Assembly: GCA_907163375.1 (NCBI GenBank)
Contig: CAJQUW010008667.1
Location: forward strand, 62,001-126,000
Reading direction: 5' to 3'
DNA: 64,000 nucleotides
Source of the DNA: Prostheceraeus crozeri
Taxonomy: Eukaryota > Platyhelminthes > Polycladida > Euryleptidae
Every line of letters begins with the position of its first letter. Positions within the stretch are counted from its first letter, which is position 1. A program made the position numbers and the translations under genes. Below, piece by piece: positions 45,729 through 57,579 of the stretch. Under the pieces are notes generated by a model. That model was not told the DNA's origin. It was given only the letters and a program-made list of their open reading frames with translations, and made no database searches.

Positions 45729-45734
45729 TATATC

Positions 45735-47750
45735 AAAGGGCTTATAGAATTTGACTTCGCATATGGCTTTTATCATCAATGAGAGCTGTGTAATTTAAAC
45801 GCAATGCTGCATTCCTGCTCCATTATTTTTCCAGTTGATGATCCGTTCACGGTGCATGATTTTATCAACGTGCTACATATTTTAGTATTCTCGAACTTAA
45901 AGACAGTAACGATGAAGTATTTCTGATCTGTACGATGCTCTATTCATTCCATTCATGTCTTTAAGTCAGACAGCTGTTCTCTCAAATAAATTTAATGCCT
46001 CCAGTGAGTATGAGATTCTTTCTATAAATTCTTTCCTGGCCCGTCGATTTCAAGGCGTGCTGCCTCATCCACAGAATAGAAAGAAGTAAAGAGCAACTCA
46101 AGTCATTTCAAATTCATGACACCTGCCGATTTCCTGAAGTGCACCAAGAGACTCGGTCAGCAGAGAAGGACAAAATAAAATAATCATGCATCAGCGTCAT
46201 TTTCAATCCTTAAGACAAACCCCTTCAATCTTCAGGCATGATTCGCTCAACCATCAATATTCGATAATTAACCGATATTTTTCATTTGGCGGGAGTGGGT
46301 GATGACTTCTTACTTAAAACTGATAAATGTAAATTGTCTGCTTATGCATCTTTAATTTATCCATCCAAAACTGTTTTTATTTCCTCTTCTCAAAACACTC
46401 ATTAATAAATTAGTCCATAAGCAAGTTTTTCCTTGCAGTATATACACTCAATGTTTATCTTTGAATTACCTTTATTTTGTCACTTTGGTTTTATCCTATT
46501 GATGACTTTTGAAAATCACATCGCATCAACATCAGCTGATCTTAGCACTACGATAAGAGCTGATTAAACTGCCATCATAGTGTACTAAAAGTAAAAATGG
46601 ATGCGTCTCATTGAGAGTTATCACACAAACAAAATATTCGCAAAACTTGGCAAAATCTTCGAAGCAGCACTTTTCAAAATTGTTTATAAATATTACCTTG
46701 CACTGGATTAAATCCATCGACTTTTGAGAGATAGTTTGAAAATACGCTATCACTTTAAGTCAGAAAAGCCTAAATCACGTCGTTTGGATTGGACAGAACT
46801 ACAGCAAAAATTGTTACACGTGTTTTAAAACAATGTTTAAAACTTGGACCAAGTTTATTTTGACGACCCAAGTTTCTTTTTGGAACCTTGGATAGAGCGC
46901 AGGTCCAACGTCCAACCCTGCTGTCCTCTTTGTGGGCGTCCACAATCACGCTTGATTTACAAGTGGAATCCCGTCTCGTCAATGTAAGCGCGCTCACAAT
47001 CAGCGTTTTGCAAAAGCCAGTTTGCACGTTTGTGACGACTATGCTTGATCAGGGACGTAACACCCGGCCGGACTGACCCCGCGATCCGGGGGCCCGAATC
47101 TTGCATCAAGTTGGGGGACCCATCCTATTTCTAAAAACATCTTTAAGCTCAAATTATTTTTTTCTGTTATAGATTTAGTCTACATGAACATTTTCAATTT
47201 AATTTGCTTTGCCTAAGATGCAAAGACTGAAAGAGACGGATTTTGCTCCTTCCATCTCTTATTAAGCAACATCTGGATTTCCTATCAACAGGGACGCCGG
47301 CAAGGGTGTTGCAAGTGTTGCAGATGCAACACCTGCCCTAAGCCAGGTGTTGCATGTGTGCCCTCTTGATGAATTACTGAAATATTCTTATATAAACTTG
47401 CAGTGTTGTCTTGCCGTCCTGGATCTACAGTCATCATGGTACGCATAGGCTACACTGTAAATCGCTGGATACCAAAATCACATACAATTTGAAACTAACA
47501 TCTGATGCGAGATTCTTGCATGCTAACAGAGATCTGGCATGTTTTTCATACGAAATCTCACTTATTTTCGTCAGTGACTGGTATGTAGCGATACGAACTA
47601 TTTTATTCTATGGAATAGAACTTCTCGTATTCTATGGCTGTTTTACGCTGAAATACGAGTTGTTGGTATGTTTTATATACGAGACCCGATGCAAATTCAT
47701 CTCCATTTGTATGCCTCTGGTATGAAGAGCTTTAAGTCACATAGCAATAC
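45735..47750. other. Non-coding sequence with possible transposon ends
   Basis: No gene recognised. CAGGGACGTAACACCCGG (47046) and CAGGGACGCCGGCAAGG (47290) both look like hAT-type left ends in the same orientation, with no right partner found. A near-tandem word GTGTTGCA/TGCAACAC lies at 47305-47355. Confidence 0.35.
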
Positions 47751-47751
47751 C

Positions 47752-47780
47752 TATATATATATATATATATATATATATAC
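47752..47780. repeat. (TA)n microsatellite
   Basis: About 29 bp of TA dinucleotides directly outside the left inverted repeat of the 47780-54255 interval. Confidence 0.9.
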
Positions 47781-50700
47781 TTATCTCCTGTCTCAGCTCC
47801 ACTAAAAAAGTCGAATTTTTCAAATGCGGAACTGAGTATGAAGATCAACTCGAGAGGTGCCAATATTTCGGGTCAACCTTGGAAATGCACTAAAATACAT
47901 TGGGATGATGATTGGAGCTCATGAAACATCACTTGTTCTGAAAATCTGACATTTTTCCTACAGGCAAAAATCGCGGATTGCCACTTTATTTGGCAGAATT
48001 GGAAGATGAAATTTTGTGGAACATCGCATGTTCTACCAATGTTCATGCTCCTATAACATTTTTTCACCGAAAGTGTCATCAAAAGAAATTCATGAAATAA
48101 TATATATCGAAGATTATATATATTTCCGATTTTCAACCAAGAAAATAGGGTTGTCGGACATACTAGAATAAACGAGAAATATGGATGAGGGTCGACAAGA
48201 TCGTCCAAATTTTTTTTTGAGTTTATGACGTTATATTATGTATCATTAGGCGTAGAAAACGAATATGTAGCTCGTTTTGCAATCTGAGCATGATAAATGA
48301 TCTTAATCATGACTTGAAATCGAAAATTTTGTATTTAAATCCTGTCTCTGCACCATCAAGATGCAATATTTTTGCATATTTCTCCAAAACAATGGTTCTG
48401 TTGTTGAGTTCGGAAGTGCACATAAATAATAGCATAGTTTGGGTAGATATAGCCAGATTTTTTAGCTAGTCTGGTGAACTATTCTCCTCTGTATATTGAA
48501 AAAACACTAAAAAAAGGGATATATTAGTTTTTTTAAAAAAATGGGAGTACGGATGTACTGAAGGGTTGCATTGACCGCAAATAAGTCAAAACATCTGCAA
48601 CATTGTCTGCAGGATCAATCTTATACAAAAAAGAGGCTTCATCAACCGACTGATCTCATTTAGTGGATATTATGTAAAAATAATATATATTTACCGTGGT
48701 CTCTGCACCACTTGGCATCAAAATGGTAAAAATATAATTCCGGAAAGTTTGTTTCCCCATCAGCTTGATTCCTGGATTACCACAATTATATTTTTAAGGA
48801 ATCATGTCAATTATTTTGCTCTTAATTTGACAAACAGAAAGATTTACAAAAGATCCGAGTTCAGTGTGTTGGACAATAAAATCGAGAACATCAAAACATG
48901 GAGCCCAAAGGCAATATGAAGATAAACTACATTGATTTGGGAGTAAATGTGCATATGTAGGAAAGCTACTTGCTGATTCACTTCCTTTCCATCGAAAAAA
49001 ACGCTCTTTGGAAGCGATGTCAGATTTTCACTGTGTTTGTTTAACTTTTATACATATTTATTACAAAGCCGTTTTGCTCATTTAAATTTTCGCAAATATT
49101 TTATTTCCATGCGTGCCAAAGTGACAGATCTCTTATATGATACCTTTCCCTTGCTGTTGCTCATTCTCTTATCTATCAATGTAAATAGTTGCTGTGTGAA
49201 GTTGACAAAGAACGCATGCTTTATCTAAAACAATATTGAAATGCAGCGTGACTGGTGAGTCAAATCCGATTGGACTCAATTAGGAAAATATGCAAAAAGT
49301 CATAACTTAGTATTTCCTTTTGCGTTCAGAACATGTCATCACGTCATGTTGGATGCCTTTTCCAATGGCAATGTAAAGTTCAACTCATTCTGTCATGTAG
49401 TCGACCTACTTACTGCTGCACTGTCAAATGAAAGAATAGAATTAGAAGACACTAAAATACAATCAGTCACAACCACTTCATGAGATAATGGTGACCAGTC
49501 ATGCAAAGTTGGAGGTGAAATGTTCAGAGTCTCTTGTTGTGAGGGCAATGAAACGGTCCAAACATGAATTCCCACGAAGTGTGCCATTATATTCTTTCAC
49601 AACTATTTGAACGAGAGACTGAATCAGCATGGTTCTCGGTGGACTTGGTAGTCCAGCACATTCCTAAGAGGAATTTCCACTAAGATCTTAACCCAACCGA
49701 ATACAGACAAGAATCCTAGCATCAAAAATGTTGTCAATGATACTTCCACAGTGATTGTATTGGCTGTCTAAAAACATGTGGGCCTATAACCCAGCCTACA
49801 TGCAGGCCTCGGTGTAGACTTGCATTCCTACTTCTAGACCTACATTTCAGAGAATTGAGAAGTTTCTTTAATTTTGTTCTAAATTTAACTAAGGATGTGT
49901 CGCAGCCCATTATATGGAATAGGAGATATAGGAATATCAATATATACATCAATTATATATGCATATTCAATTGTTGTACACTTGTGCGGTGTTTATTTGC
50001 CTAACCGACGAAAGTCCTCTGGACACGTCCTCACAAGCCATGCATCGTAGCTTTTGTACTTTATTTTATTTTGTAGATGCAAGTAGATAAGATGTTTTCT
50101 GTTTTGAGATTTGTATGCAAAACAATATTTGATACATACGCTCGTACAATGTTGGCCCTTCATGGTAGTGCACAAGTGTAGACAAGGGTAGACACGCAAA
50201 AGTGCTTACGACTGTGAAACCTTGTCGTTAGATAATTCGTAGGAGACAACATATTTCCAAAGAACTCTCATGAAGGCAGTTGAATTGAAAACAATTGACT
50301 TTTTCAACCCATAGGCCTATACTTCGAAGACTTGTATTTAAGTTATTTCATAATTCGCTTTTACATTTTTCCTTAAATTCACTGTTCACTTCGTGCGAAT
50401 ATAGTTTGTCTGCTGTTGCATGTAATTGGCATTGCTGCATGCCACGTGTCTAATAAAATATAATTACGAGTAAATGTAACTTTGGGTGATAACGGAAAAT
50501 AGGCAAAATTACATGCTTTTAAAGGGAATGTACTTGAAAGGAATACGATGAGCCTTCTAAAATTGCTCATTTGATGATAGATCTGCATGTTATACTCCCA
50601 GACTACACTGTAGTGATGATCTTCTCAGCTGCTATATCATCGCATTTCGATTTATGAAAAGCTCAAGCAAGTGGACGTATATCATCAGCAGGCGTTTGTA

Positions 50701-53284
50701 GAATTTGTTCTGTAACTAGAGAAGCGTTTCCTAGTTGCACTCCAGTTCTTTCATATGTTACCAAATGTATAGGTTACCTGTTCGTTCTCTCAAAGTACAC
50801 GAATGTTAGCACTATCTCAAATTTGGCCTACTCGAAAGTAATGGAAACACCACTCGTAACTCTGTTGACATGTGTATGATTGCAAAAACCTTTGTCTTCA
50901 CCGATGCCTACAGACGAAGTTTCACACTATAGAAAATTAAGATTATCACCACTGAATCGCGCCTTCGATCAGCTCTCATTTTTTCGAATTTCGACAACAT
51001 TTGGCACAATTTCATTCAGCTTACACTTTTACCTGATTTTGCGCTATTTGTTGGATGGAGCAATGTTTTCTGCGTCAACAACAGACAACTATTAAAAATA
51101 TATTTTGTTGCAATAATGCTGGAGTTTTTCTAGTTTGGATTTAAAAGAATGCTTGTCTAATCAGCTCCGAGAATATGTACCCATCTTTTCAATGGCATGC
51201 TTCAAATTTTTAACATTACCATACTCAGTCATTGGTTGAGTCATCATTTCCCTCACTTGAGATCAGAAGATTTTTAATATCAGATCAGAGGAGGACTTGT
51301 CTCGTCTGCACCAGTTGACAATAAACAAAAACATTTTCTTTGCGCCGTAGGAATGCTGACGCCTGCGTCCGACAAATGGATCGACGGGAGCAGCTCATCA
51401 ATGATGACACGACAGTGAGTGATAAGAGGGTCAACAACATGATATCTCAAAATAACAAAACAGACCATCACTCATTACTTCATTTATTTAAGCAAACCAC
51501 ACTGTTTTCTAAACCAAGTGTCTCGGCTGACCAAGTAAATCAATTTAGAAATTAGTTATCAGTTTGCGATTACATTTGATGAGAATAGTCTATACAAAAC
51601 ACGCAGGAATTTTTGTACTGTGCAACGATTTAGGAAACGGTCTGTATAAAAACACCTTAAAGCATCCTTAATAATAATAGATTCTTTATTTACTGAGGAT
51701 GACATTGGTAGCATGAATCAATCAATAAATCCGTAAAACAAATCATTGATTACAAAAATCCATGCAGAACTTGTTCGAAGTAGGTACTTGCACATATGCA
51801 TAGTTGGCCTACTCGTTCTCGTAATCGAGAACCCTTTTCACTACCTCCCCAGATATTGTACGGTCTGCATTTCCCGAAATCAACAGAGATTTCAACGGAT
51901 GTTGTACTCGTTCCTGATATTGGAGGTACACCAGGGCTCATACTAGGTCTAGGCATATATGCGTCGACGCTAAGGGAAAATTGTTATTCCAGTTTCACTA
52001 AATATTGTCTAAATCCGCGCTGGATCCAGGGATTGATAGAATTTTGTTTGCTGCCTCTTTCAGTTGAGGAATTTTGTTAGTTGCTTAGTTTCTTCAGAAT
52101 AATGTGGGGTACGGTCTCTGCTGGGCTTGTCCAAGAGAGTAATGGTCCGGATGGCGACGTTTTTGACAAAACAATTCTGATATGCAAAATCAAATTTCAC
52201 GGCTCTACTGACGACTTAAAATAAAATTAGGTTTACGTTCACTCCCAATTAATCTTTCTCTAAGAAAACTTTCCAAGAATTTTCGATTCAATCTCAGGCT
52301 TCCATGCCTATTTCTAAATCCGAACGTGATTCCAGGAGTTTCTATATTTTCATTATTCTCCGCTTTTCCGAAAATCATTCTCCATTTCTCATTTTCCACC
52401 TTATCCTTTATTTCCTCCTTATTTTTAAATTATCATTCCTTTTGCAAATTTTGCTGAATTTTTTCATTGTCCCGATAATTTCACAATTGCATGCATTCAC
52501 GTCAATAGATCAGAAAGAAATAACGATGTGCGATAATCTGAATCACAAGTTTCAAATGAATGTAAACTTGATTTCGAGGATGGAATGAAAGAGGAAAACA
52601 AAACCACAAATTCATTTAGGCTTATTCCTAATAAGGTGTAGACCTGAAGAAAAAATTAGGCCTATAGTGTTCTATAGATGTCATTGCATTATTTTCGCAT
52701 TGTGCTTCCAAAACATACCTATTAATTATCAATTGAAGCAACTTTCAGTAATAAAGAATAAATTCCTTCCATAATGGGCTAGTATGAAACATATGCTCAT
52801 TTTTCTTAATTTTTGTATGTCATTTCTTTCGTGGACAAGACCTGGTAAAACTACCTTATTTAATTTTTGGTGGCCCAATCCCAATGGGAATCCCAATACC
52901 CAACGGGAAGCCTGTGAATCAGTCATGCTTCATAAAATAAATATAATGAGTGTGATAGTTAAGTTAGAGCTGAATTGCTAAAGAAAGTTTTTAATTTTTA
53001 GTTTACAAAAAGACCGAATAAATAATGTAACTATGGCCCTTATCTAAAATTCGAATGTGTTTTACTCAACTTAGAGGGATGTTTTGTAATTGCAAGTTAA
53101 TCAGCGGATTTACAATTCCAAAAAGGTTTCAAATTCACCATTCATCGGCAATCAGTGTATTTGTATCGGAGTGTAAAGCTCCACTCCAGTGCTTCGGGAG
53201 TAAGCATACAAACATTGACTACCTGAGCCCTGCTACACTGCATCTGTACGTATAGGAACAGCAAAGAGGGGTTTAATATTCACG

Positions 53285-53479
53285 GAGGCATTGCCTGTAA
53301 TAAATGGTGGTATTTTTGCTGTAAATACAACGGGAGATGCTACCACAAGAGGTGGTGCCGGAACAGGTGCTACCGACGGTTTGCATCAGGCATCTGCTTA
53401 TAACTTCGCAGTGAACACTCCTCCTCGAAAGCGGAGAAAATGTTTCAACGCGGCTATCTGCCGAATGGACGATATTTAA
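53285..53479 (+). CDS. Unassigned small frame with a nuclear-localisation-like motif
   Basis: 62 codons (MPVINGGIFAVNTTGDATTR at the start) with a Gly/Thr-rich first half and PPRKRRK near the C-terminus. No family recognised. It lies inside the 6.5-kb candidate element, about 500 bp from the motif array, so it could be its remnant exon. Confidence 0.2.
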   Translation, partial: EALPVINGGIFAVNTTGDATTRGGAGTGATDGLHQASAYNFAVNTPPRKRRKCFNAAICRMDDI

Positions 53480-53981
53480 AGATTAACTTTGTTATTTGGA
53501 AAACTCAACATAAAATGTAGATTCCCAATTCATACTTTTATAAATCAGCCGACCTATTTTCTTAGTGAAGACAAACTTTCAGAAGATAGTATTTAAACGT
53601 ACATTTTTAACAATTCACATATCATATCTCATTCGAAATGATGTCAGTTTAGAGATATTTATGTGCAACAACATTGAAATCGAAGGCAAAGCATCACATA
53701 ATTAAAATTATGATATTGTGCTATTGTGATTAGAATGTTAGAAAAAGTGTCAAGTATTAAAATGCAAAAGTTCCATGCAGATCTTCTTTGATTCGGCCTT
53801 ACAGCAAACTTGTTTTCTTTAGTTTGTAGATAGTTATCATTCCATCGCTCATTTTATGGTTACTTAAAAAAAGAAGATTTGATTTAATTTGATAATATTG
53901 CCATGGTAAATGCTTTCCTGTAGGTAACGTTATCGGAATGCTAAGTAGTTGCGTGAGTCTGAACAGAATTCGTTTACATGT

Positions 53982-54248
53982 GGTGCAGAGACAGGACAAA
54001 AAGGTGCAGAGACATGGAATACTGGAGCAGAGACAGGCGTTGTTTCAAAAAGAATCCGTTTTGGTGGTGCAGAGACATGATATATGGTGCAGAGACATGG
54101 GGTTTTGGAGCACAGACAGTATGTTGTGGAGCAGAGACAGGGGTGAATGGTGCAGAGACAGGACTTAGATATATGAATTTCTTGAAAATTGGAGCAGAGA
54201 CAGGGGATGTGGTGCAGAGACAGGACATGTGAGTGGAGCTGAGACAGG
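53982..54248 (+). repeat. Phased array: 11 x 14-bp motif at about 21-bp spacing
   Basis: Motif GGTGCAGAGACAGG or close variants starts at 53982, 54003, 54024, 54066, 54086, 54107, 54128, 54149, 54191, 54211 and 54235. Intervals are 21, 21, 42, 20, 21, 21, 21, 42, 20 and 24. Two empty slots fall where a 21-bp step would place a copy. Spacer sequence between motifs is not conserved, so this is not a simple tandem duplication. The long frames here on both strands follow from the repeat. Confidence 0.85.
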
Positions 54249-54255
54249 AGATAAG

Positions 54256-54281
54256 TATATATATATATATATATATATATA
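54256..54281. repeat. (TA)n microsatellite
   Basis: About 26 bp of TA between the right inverted repeat of the candidate element and the 3' end of the first Penelope-like copy. Confidence 0.9.
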
Positions 54282-54361
54282 ATGATAAATAAGAGAACTA
54301 AAGAAAATGTATCACATTTAAAGTAAAAGAGAAAGTCGATGCTTCATGGAAAGGAATTTAT

Positions 54362-54403
54362 TCGCAAACATATTTCACCAGCTGTGCTGGCTTCTCAATG
54401 CGA
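54362..54403 (-). ncRNA. Hammerhead-like motif, P1 copy a
   Basis: On the minus strand: TCGCA, TTGAGAA core, CCAGC/GCTGG hairpin, GAAA, ATATGTT, TGCGA. The outer TCGCA/TGCGA can form stem I. Core positions 3 and 8 are U and A instead of C and G. Confidence 0.5.
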
Positions 54404-54642
54404 TTCAATGAATGAATACATACCAGCAAATCAATTCAAAATAATCAGATATCACCTTAACAAAAACATCATCATGATATTAAACCTAAACCATTCAATG
54501 CAGGCTTGAACTTCTCGATGAACATAGACTCTTTATGTTCACGCTCTAGCTTGGATACATTGGGTTGGAGCTTGTAGAATGGCGCAAATATAAATTTCAT
54601 GGGAAGGTCCCTGGCACACATAGCAATATGCCTACTCACAGG

Positions 54643-56364
54643 TCATATAGCGTAATTAGGATTGTTAATATGTTGCCTATGGACAGTCATGCGATGGCGC
54701 AAAGTATCGCCAGTTTGGCCAATATAGTAGTTCTTGCAACCTTTACACTGCAACTTATAGATCACATTCTTAGACATGCAATTGAAGTTATGTTTTAAAA
54801 CAAATTCCATCTTGTCATTATCAACGATGAACTCAACTGACATCCCCTCAATGAAGTTATCACAGCATTTACATAACTTCTCATTGCATTTCGTAATCCC
54901 ATTCTGGCTCATACGGTTGTTCTTATTGAGCAAAGATAACAGGGATCTCGGTTGCCTATAAGTTTGTCTAAAAGTGCAGTTTTTAAAAGCATGACTCACA
55001 CTGAGGCATCCAGTGGTAGGTTTTATTACATTGTTGAAGAAGGAAGGATTATTGGGATTGTTGGTATGGATAAAAGAAATCACAGTGGAATTTAATTTAT
55101 CATCAACTTTTTCATTTTCATATGTTTTTGATAGTTTAGCTCGTTCTATGGCATTGTTTATCAAAAGTTTTGGATATGACAATTCAAGCAAACGTTGTTT
55201 TAGTTGCAAATAGCGAACAGTTTTGTTGTGGTCATCCGAGACTATTCTCTCAATTCTCCGAGATAGCACAAAAGGAATATTACGAAGCAAGTGCTTCGGA
55301 TGATTTGAATTGAACGGAACACAGTTAAAGCTGTCCGTGTATTTTTCAAAAATATCAGTCTCTATTTTATTAAACTTCAAATTTTTATAGACTTTGACAT
55401 CCAGGAAGTTCAAGGATGTACTGCTTGATGTTGAAGTGAATTTTATAGATTGATTTAAATCATTCAATAGTCTTAAAAAATGATTCAAATCTCCAAATTT
55501 ATTATTCCATAGAAACCAACAATCGTCTAAATATCTCCACCAAGACTGAATTATTTCCTCCGATACATCATTTGGATACATATATTTTATTTTCTCATAA
55601 AGTCTCACTTCAAGGTACCCCATAGTTAGTGACGCATATGTGGGAGCCATTTTGGTTCCCATCGCCGTCCCCGATACCTGAAGGAAATAGTCGTCTTCGA
55701 ATGTGAAATAATTATTGGTGAGAATAATCTTTATACTTTTTAAGATAAAATCAGATGTAAAACGGAAAGGAATTAATTCCCTATGTTCTTCAATCCAATA
55801 TTTTATAGATTCCAATCCTAGATCGTGAGGGATTGAGGTATAAAGGGATACCACGTCACATGTTACAAAGACGGTGCCCTCATCATAGAATTTCAGAAGT
55901 TTATCAATAAAGTACGTCGTGTCCCTACAATAACTCGGCATTTGTTGCACGATCGGCTTCAGCAATTCGTCTATAAATGAACTCAAACGACTGGTGGGAG
56001 CGTTTCTACTAGACACAATCGGTCGGAATTTCAAATTATTTGGTGCTTCTATCATGCAGTATCCCAATTCATCAATCATGATGTTACCAAAATATTCATT
56101 ATGCTTATGTATTTTTAGAAGCCCGTAGACGAATGGCAAATCATACTGAAAATTTACAATATAGCTGTATTCTTTTTTCAAAAGCATGGCCTTAAATTTC
56201 GTGCATAGTGATTTGATTTTATTAATTGTGGTGCTGCAATTATAACTATCAATATGCTTGTACGTGCTAGTATCCGCAAGATGTTCCTCTCGCATTCTCT
56301 TACTATAGAATTCATAGTCTAAAACTATCAAGCAGCCACCTTTATCAGCTTTTATGAAGTGCAA
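54643..56364 (-). CDS. Penelope-type RT with GIY-YIG, truncated copy
   Basis: 573 codons matching residues 125-696 of the copy b protein: KADKGGCLIVLD, CDVVSLYTSIP (motif A), GTAMGTKMAPTYA (motif B), RYLDDC (motif C), FLDVKVY, then the Cys-rich linker and GIY-YIG start (VIYKLQ, YYIGQT). The true N-terminus is missing because the copy is truncated. Confidence 0.9.
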   Translation of the reverse strand: MHFIKADKGGCLIVLDYEFYSKRMREEHLADTSTYKHIDSYNCSTTINKIKSLCTKFKAMLLKKEYSYIVNFQYDLPFVYGLLKIHKHNEYFGNIMIDELGYCMIEAPNNLKFRPIVSSRNAPTSRLSSFIDELLKPIVQQMPSYCRDTTYFIDKLLKFYDEGTVFVTCDVVSLYTSIPHDLGLESIKYWIEEHRELIPFRFTSDFILKSIKIILTNNYFTFEDDYFLQVSGTAMGTKMAPTYASLTMGYLEVRLYEKIKYMYPNDVSEEIIQSWWRYLDDCWFLWNNKFGDLNHFLRLLNDLNQSIKFTSTSSSTSLNFLDVKVYKNLKFNKIETDIFEKYTDSFNCVPFNSNHPKHLLRNIPFVLSRRIERIVSDDHNKTVRYLQLKQRLLELSYPKLLINNAIERAKLSKTYENEKVDDKLNSTVISFIHTNNPNNPSFFNNVIKPTTGCLSVSHAFKNCTFRQTYRQPRSLLSLLNKNNRMSQNGITKCNEKLCKCCDNFIEGMSVEFIVDNDKMEFVLKHNFNCMSKNVIYKLQCKGCKNYYIGQTGDTLRHRMTVHRQHINNPNYAI

Positions 56365-56500
56365 TTTATCATTATTTTTCAGCTCTAGTAGTGCTAGCTT
56401 TTCTTTTTTAGAGATAAAGAAATTCCCTCGACTTTCTCTTTTACTTTAGATGTGATACATTTGCTTTAGTTCTCTTATTTATCATTATATTTCTAGGCAA

Positions 56501-57556
56501 ATGGCGAGGTCTTCTTGGAAAGATGAAATTACCAGCCTTAATGAAAAACTAGATATGATATTGGATAAACTTGATATACTGAATTCTACTTTTCAACAAT
56601 GCAACTTTTTCTCTGGTTCGATGAAGCATGACCTAAAGAAGGAATTTCAAACCTTGGAATCTTCACTTAAGAGTGAAATACGAACAATCTCTACTAAAGT
56701 GAAACAAGAGCAGAATACAGAAGTTCATGATTTCCAACTAAGCAAGAAATTGAATCAAAGAAAATTCAATTTTTATTAGTCCCTTAGAAATCAAGGGATT
56801 GCAAACATTTATCAGAAAGCTCTGCAAGATGCTGTACCAAAAGTACCAAGAAAGTTTTTTCGGAAGCCGCTCAGGCATTTATCGTCCATGGAGAATGAAT
56901 TGCGTCAAGAGTTAACACAGAAGGAAGTAGAACACGAAATAAAGAGACTGCAAATGACTGCAGAAATGAAATTGAACTTCGTGGAAAGAGTGGACGGTGA
57001 TGTTTATGCTTATTTTAATAATTCTTATGATGATGAACAGGCGCAAATACAAATTTTGAAGTGGCAGGAGACAGTGAAGAAAGAAGAAGAATTAAGTATT
57101 AATATTTGGGACAAAAAATGTAAGTTTTTTGAATCTGACAAACATTTGTTGCCTATAGACAGTCAATCTAAAAGTATTGAGCGAAATTATAGACAGTCGT
57201 ATTCCAATGTCGCTAACAGAAATAGATTTCAAAGACCATTACGTAGACAAAACAATGAATCTCGTAACATAACTTACAATAATTTCAGGCCTAGGGATAA
57301 TTGGCAACCTTCAAGAAACTTCAATAGACTTAGATCAAATGATAGAAATGTCGGTAATGGTGGTCTTGGGTATGGATATAGGAATTATAGGAGGAATAAT
57401 AATTTCAATAGGAATTTTGGAAGAAATTTTGGAAACAACTTCAAGCGAAATTCTGGAAATCGAAATAACTTTCATAATAACAATTACGATGAGGATTATG
57501 ATTCAAACACATTATTTGATGACAATTCTTTAAATAATAGTTCTTTTTTAGCATAA
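56501..57556 (+). CDS. P1 ORF1: coiled coil and Asn/Arg/Gly-rich region
   Basis: Two open stretches in the same frame. The first, 56501-56779, starts MARSSWKDEITSLNEKLDMI and has heptads of Leu/Ile typical of a coiled coil. The second, 56888-57556, is charged at first (MENELRQELTQKEVEHEIKR) and then strongly biased to Asn, Arg, Gly and Phe (NFNRNFGRNFGNNFKRNSGN), resembling RGG/FG-type RNA-binding tails. It lies 24 bp upstream of ORF2 in another frame. A plausible role is binding the element RNA. I do not recognise a named family, and most Penelope elements described carry one ORF. Confidence 0.6.
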
Positions 57557-57579
57557 GGCGTCGTGTCACTGTTATTAAT

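Larger units (their letters stand above)
47780..54255. mobile_element. Candidate large non-coding element with 24-bp inverted ends
   Basis: Left end CTTATCTCCTGTCTCAGCTC (47780-47803 in full) is exactly repeated inverted at 54232-54255, and each end abuts a (TA)n tract on the outside. Inside the right end are eleven copies of a GGWGCAGAGACAGG-type motif. Related inverted copies lie near the left end at 47787, 48341 and 48696. No transposase, polymerase or capsid-type protein was recognised inside; the interior is AT-rich with short frames only. It may be a deletion derivative of an autonomous element, or two independent copies of one end. Confidence 0.5.
54282..56416 (-). mobile_element. Penelope-like element P1, copy a (5'-truncated, inverted)
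   Basis: Exact mirror of the last 2.1 kb of copy b. Its 3' end (54282) abuts (TA)n. It holds most of the reverse transcriptase/GIY-YIG frame and begins abruptly at ATCTCTAAAAAAG, where copy b starts in the opposite direction. The 572 shared protein residues appear identical. Confidence 0.9.

Noticed and set aside
47873-48208. 111-codon minus frame inside the 6.5-kb interval as its transposase
   Set aside because: Composition is Phe/Cys/Ile-rich like AT-rich chance frames, and no catalytic motif is present.
53978-54232. 84-codon frames on both strands through the motif array, with a repeating GAETG/VSAP peptide
   Set aside because: Long open frames on both strands are a by-product of a 21-bp repeat lacking stops. 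The reading frame drifts where spacing is 20 or 24 bp, so a DNA-level signal is the better explanation.
53982-54248. CRISPR array
   Set aside because: Eukaryotic context, 14-bp imperfect motifs, 7-bp spacers and no associated genes.
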